A stretch of DNA of 64,000 bases. Origin: Methylobacterium brachiatum (GTDB lineage: Bacteria; Pseudomonadota; Alphaproteobacteria; Rhizobiales; Beijerinckiaceae). Each line of letters begins with the position of its first letter. The stretch's first letter is position 1. Shown here one piece after another: positions 61,750-64,000 of the stretch. The stretch lies in the NCBI RefSeq assembly GCF_020523825.1, contig NZ_JAJALK010000005.1, positions 310,001 to 374,000 of the forward strand, written 5' to 3'. The translations under genes and the position numbers were made by a program. The notes beneath the pieces were generated by a model, which had not been told where the DNA came from, did not search any database, and was given only the letters and a program-made list of their open reading frames with translations.

Positions 61750-61976
61750 CCCGGCACGATCACCGCTGCGCGGCGGAGATCTGCCGCGAGCAGGGCTGGC
61801 AGGTCGGAACCTGCCTGGTCGGCGATGCCGGCTACGGCCCGACGGTGATCCAGATCACTGCGCTGGGCGACCGGGTCATGCTCGCCAAGATCCTCAGTCA
61901 CGGCCGGGTGGCCGTGGCCTATAACGAGGCCCAGGCCTGGTCCCTCTCCCTCCGGGACTGGCGCTCGGTCGGCTGA
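61746..61976 (+). CDS. Small soluble hypothetical protein, 76 residues
   Basis: From GTG at 61746 the protein reads [40 protein letters not shown] and ends [11 protein letters not shown]. The beta-rich pattern and two cysteines in C-x5-C spacing (CAAEIC is four apart; a third lies in TCLVG) are visible. It overlaps the upstream gene by four bases, which suggests translational coupling. No function can be given. Confidence 0.6.
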   Translation: MTRHDHRCAAEICREQGWQVGTCLVGDAGYGPTVIQITALGDRVMLAKILSHGRVAVAYNEAQAWSLSLRDWRSVG

Positions 61977-62130
61977 TCCGGCCCCGCCGTGGTACGGATC
62001 CGCCCGGGCGCGCTCGCCGGGCGATTCGGCTGGACCACCGGGCGTCGAAGCGCTCCGGGGCGCGTCTTATATCTCCGGGCGCACGGGTGCGGCGGCCTTG
62101 TCGGCCGGGCGCCAATCCACGAGGTACGCT

Positions 62131-63093
62131 ATGACATCGCTGCTCGATCAACTCCGCACCATGACCGTGGTGGTTGCCGATACCGGTGACATCGGCGCCA
62201 TCGAGAAGCTCAAGCCGGTCGATTGCACCACCAATCCCTCGCTGCTGCTGAAGGCGGCCGGCATGGAAGGGCTCGCCCCGATCGTCGACGAGGCCGTGGC
62301 CTGGGGCAAGAAGCAGGGCGGCGAGACCGAGGACATCGTCCAGGCGGTGGCCGACCGGCTCGCCGTATCGGTGGGCGCCGAGCTGACCAAGCTCGTGCCC
62401 GGCCGGGTCTCCACCGAGGTCGACGCCAACCTGTCGTTCAACACCGACCGGACGGTGGAGAAGGCCCGGGCGATCATCCGCGCCTACGACGAGCGCGGCA
62501 TTTCGCGCGACCGGGTGCTGATCAAGATCGCCTCCACCTGGGAGGGCATCCAGGCGGCCCGCGTGCTGCAGCGCGAGGGCGTCGACTGCAACCTGACGCT
62601 GCTGTTCTCCCTGGTCCAGGCCATGGCCTGCGCGGATGCCGGCGTGTTCCTGATCTCGCCCTTCGTCGGGCGGATCACCGATTGGTACGCCAAGGCCGAG
62701 GGCAAGACCTACACGGGCGCCGAGGATCCGGGCGTCCAGTCGGTGCGGGCGATCTACGCCGCCTACAAGGCGCGCGGGATCAATACCGTCGTGATGGGCG
62801 CCTCGTTCCGCAACATCGGCCAGATCCAGGCGCTGGCCGGCTGCGACCGCCTGACCATCTCGCCCAAGCTCCTGGAGGAGCTCGCCGCGACGGAGGGCCA
62901 CCTCCCCCGCGCCCTGTCGCCCGACTCCTACGGCGAGGCGCCCGAGGTGCCGGCCACCGACGAGTTCTCGTTCCGCTGGGAGATGAACGAGAGCGCGATG
63001 GCCACGGAGAAGCTCGCCGAGGGCATCCGGCAGTTCGGCAGCGACCTGTGCGCGCTCCACGCGCTCATCCGCGACCGCCTCGCCCGCGGGTGA
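62131..63093 (+). CDS. tal: Transaldolase, class I (TalB type)
   Basis: The 320-residue enzyme moves a dihydroxyacetone unit between sedoheptulose-7-phosphate and glyceraldehyde-3-phosphate in the pentose phosphate pathway. Marks are [16 protein letters not shown], the Schiff-base lysine in [20 protein letters not shown] and [16 protein letters not shown]. It also has [20 protein letters not shown] and [21 protein letters not shown] precedes the ATG at 62131; a longer frame from 62098 is less likely. Length fits E. coli TalB (317). Confidence 0.96.
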   Translation: MTSLLDQLRTMTVVVADTGDIGAIEKLKPVDCTTNPSLLLKAAGMEGLAPIVDEAVAWGKKQGGETEDIVQAVADRLAVSVGAELTKLVPGRVSTEVDANLSFNTDRTVEKARAIIRAYDERGISRDRVLIKIASTWEGIQAARVLQREGVDCNLTLLFSLVQAMACADAGVFLISPFVGRITDWYAKAEGKTYTGAEDPGVQSVRAIYAAYKARGINTVVMGASFRNIGQIQALAGCDRLTISPKLLEELAATEGHLPRALSPDSYGEAPEVPATDEFSFRWEMNESAMATEKLAEGIRQFGSDLCALHALIRDRLARG

Positions 63094-63214
63094 GTCGCCC
63101 CCGGTACGCGGGTCCGGCCCGAAACGCGGGCCGGACCCGCGTGCGGCCGGTGGATCATTCCGGGCGAGCGCCGCGTTTCATCCCCGCCGCATCTGCCGCG
63201 GTTCGGAGTGAGCC

Positions 63215-63463
63215 GTGTACAATCCCTTCTTCTCGTCGATGATGCTGGCGATCGAGGCCCAGCGGGTGATCGAACTGCGCCTGGTCCGGCTCGCCTGGGG
63301 CGGCAGCGAGGGGCTGGCCGAGGCGCAATCCATGGTGACCGAGAAGATGCACGCCGCCGGCGAGGCCATGACCACGCTCATGCTGGGTGGCTCGCCCGAG
63401 ACGGTGATCGCCCGCTACCGCGAGCACGTGGCGTTCAACACCAAGCGCCTGACCGCGGCCTGA
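63215..63463 (+). CDS. Small hypothetical protein, 82 residues
   Basis: The protein begins MYNPFFSSMMLAIEAQRVIE and continues LRLVRLAWGGSEGLAEAQSM, ending HVAFNTKRLTAA. The helical pattern with phasin-like spacing is common in alphaproteobacterial small proteins. The start is GTG at 63215 with GGAGTGAGCC upstream. No function is established. Confidence 0.75.
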   Translation: MYNPFFSSMMLAIEAQRVIELRLVRLAWGGSEGLAEAQSMVTEKMHAAGEAMTTLMLGGSPETVIARYREHVAFNTKRLTAA

Positions 63464-63602
63464 CGGTCCCGTGCCGTCCGGCGCCGGGTCGACCGGCCGG
63501 GGCGGCAAATCCTTGTCGGGATCCATTTTCTCTCGCCGACGCGGTATCGCGGTCGGCGGCGGCCGCCCTCAGCGCGGCCCAGGACGGAACTGAACGCCTA
63601 CC

Positions 63603-63839
63603 ATGATCGAGCCGAACCAAACCGCCTTCATCGTGAAGGTCGCGCGCCGGGACGAGGACGCCCCGGAGAACCTGCTGACGGTGTTCTACGCGGTCATCGC
63701 GGACGATCCCGACAGCGGGGTCCAGATCGTCAAGGAAGCCGTGAAGGACGGGGCCGAGGTCACGCTGACCGAGGTGCGGCTCTCTCAGGCCACCGCCCAG
63801 GCGATCGACCTGCGCCCCGGCTACGCGCGCGCGCTCTGA
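63603..63839 (+). CDS. Small hypothetical protein, 78 residues
   Basis: The protein reads MIEPNQTAFIVKVARRDEDA, ENLLTVFYAVIADDPDSGVQ and ends AIDLRPGYARAL. The alternating hydrophobic strands suggest a compact alpha/beta fold. GGAACTGAACG lies before the ATG. A strong stem-loop follows its stop. Function is unknown. Confidence 0.75.
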   Translation: MIEPNQTAFIVKVARRDEDAPENLLTVFYAVIADDPDSGVQIVKEAVKDGAEVTLTEVRLSQATAQAIDLRPGYARAL

Positions 63840-63850
63840 CCGGAATTCGG

Positions 63851-63898
63851 CTTCCACGCCCATCCGTGTTGAGGGGCGAGATCGGATGGGCGTGGAAG
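63851..63898. terminator. Stem-loop terminator
   Basis: A perfect 16-bp inverted repeat with arms at 63851-63866 and 63883-63898 and a 16-base loop lies 11 bases after the small gene. It probably ends transcription from both sides. Confidence 0.7.
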
Positions 63899-63964
63899 GC
63901 CAGCGATCGGCTGGTCCGACCAGGCTAGGCCGGCAGGGTTAACGGTTCCTTACCGGCGCCCCGC

Positions 63965-64000
63965 TCAGGAATGCGGCGCGATCCAGCCCAGGATCGACGC
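63965..64000 (-). CDS. Possible C-terminal end of a minus-strand gene, cut by window edge
   Basis: Reading in from the right edge on the minus strand, the last 11 codons give ASILGWIAPHS followed by TGA. The convergent terminator at 63851 supports a gene ending here. Too little is visible to name it. Confidence 0.35.
   Translation of the reverse strand, partial: ASILGWIAPHS

Overview
The window is about 64 kb of very GC-rich DNA with alphaproteobacterial gene content: Irr-like iron boxes, ExoY/ExoM/ExoO-like sugar genes, an hmuPTUV heme locus, DUF6894-type small proteins and CsbD proteins. Gene content and style fit Methylobacterium or Methylorubrum; this assignment is inferred from gene families and not tested by alignment. 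No rRNA, tRNA, CRISPR array, integrase or intact insertion sequence was seen.

Region 1 (1-25.6 kb) is an extracellular polysaccharide region. It starts with an acetyltransferase, dehydrogenase and aminotransferase trio that resembles the WbpD/WbpB/WbpE route to a diacetamido-uronic acid. An outer-membrane export protein and a Wzc-like chain-length/ATPase protein follow. Then come a glycosyltransferase, a LuxR-type regulator with a degenerate receiver, UDP-glucose 6-dehydrogenase, an ExoY-like priming transferase, a GH16 glycanase, three GT2 enzymes and two acyltransferase-3 membrane proteins. A transmembrane chemoreceptor, two tandem paralogous small proteins and several hypothetical proteins are interspersed. 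No Wzx flippase or Wzy polymerase was recognised.

Region 2 (25.7-28.9 kb) holds a voltage-gated-type potassium channel with a C-terminal zinc ribbon, a 51-residue membrane protein, the Na+/H+ antiporter NhaA and a methyltransferase. Region 3 (29-37.5 kb) is iron uptake: heme operon hmuP-T-U-V, heme receptor hmuR and a separate siderophore-type TonB receptor. Each of these three units has an Irr-box-like palindrome upstream.

Region 4 (37.5-55.4 kb) is the most unusual part. After a PAS-PAS-HTH regulator comes a one-direction block of 18 genes. The first half is a chemotaxis-type cluster: a soluble receptor with two signalling tips, a triple-CheW protein, CheB, a HEAT-repeat protein, CheR, CheY, CheA, a STAS-like protein, a ParA ATPase, a second CheY, and a receptor-like protein ending in a CheZ-like motif. 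The second half is a stressosome module: CheY, RsbR, RsbS, RsbT, a second RsbT/W-like kinase, an RsbX-like phosphatase, and a histidine kinase whose N-terminus looks like the RsbT-binding domain of RsbU. I infer that RsbT released by the stressosome acts on a histidine kinase here instead of a PP2C phosphatase.

Region 5 (55.5-64 kb) has small membrane and stress-type proteins, a TAXI-family binding protein, four CsbD-related genes around a membrane protein, a class I transaldolase and short conserved-looking proteins. Many start codons are GTG or TTG, and many genes overlap by 1-8 bases, which supports the operon assignments.
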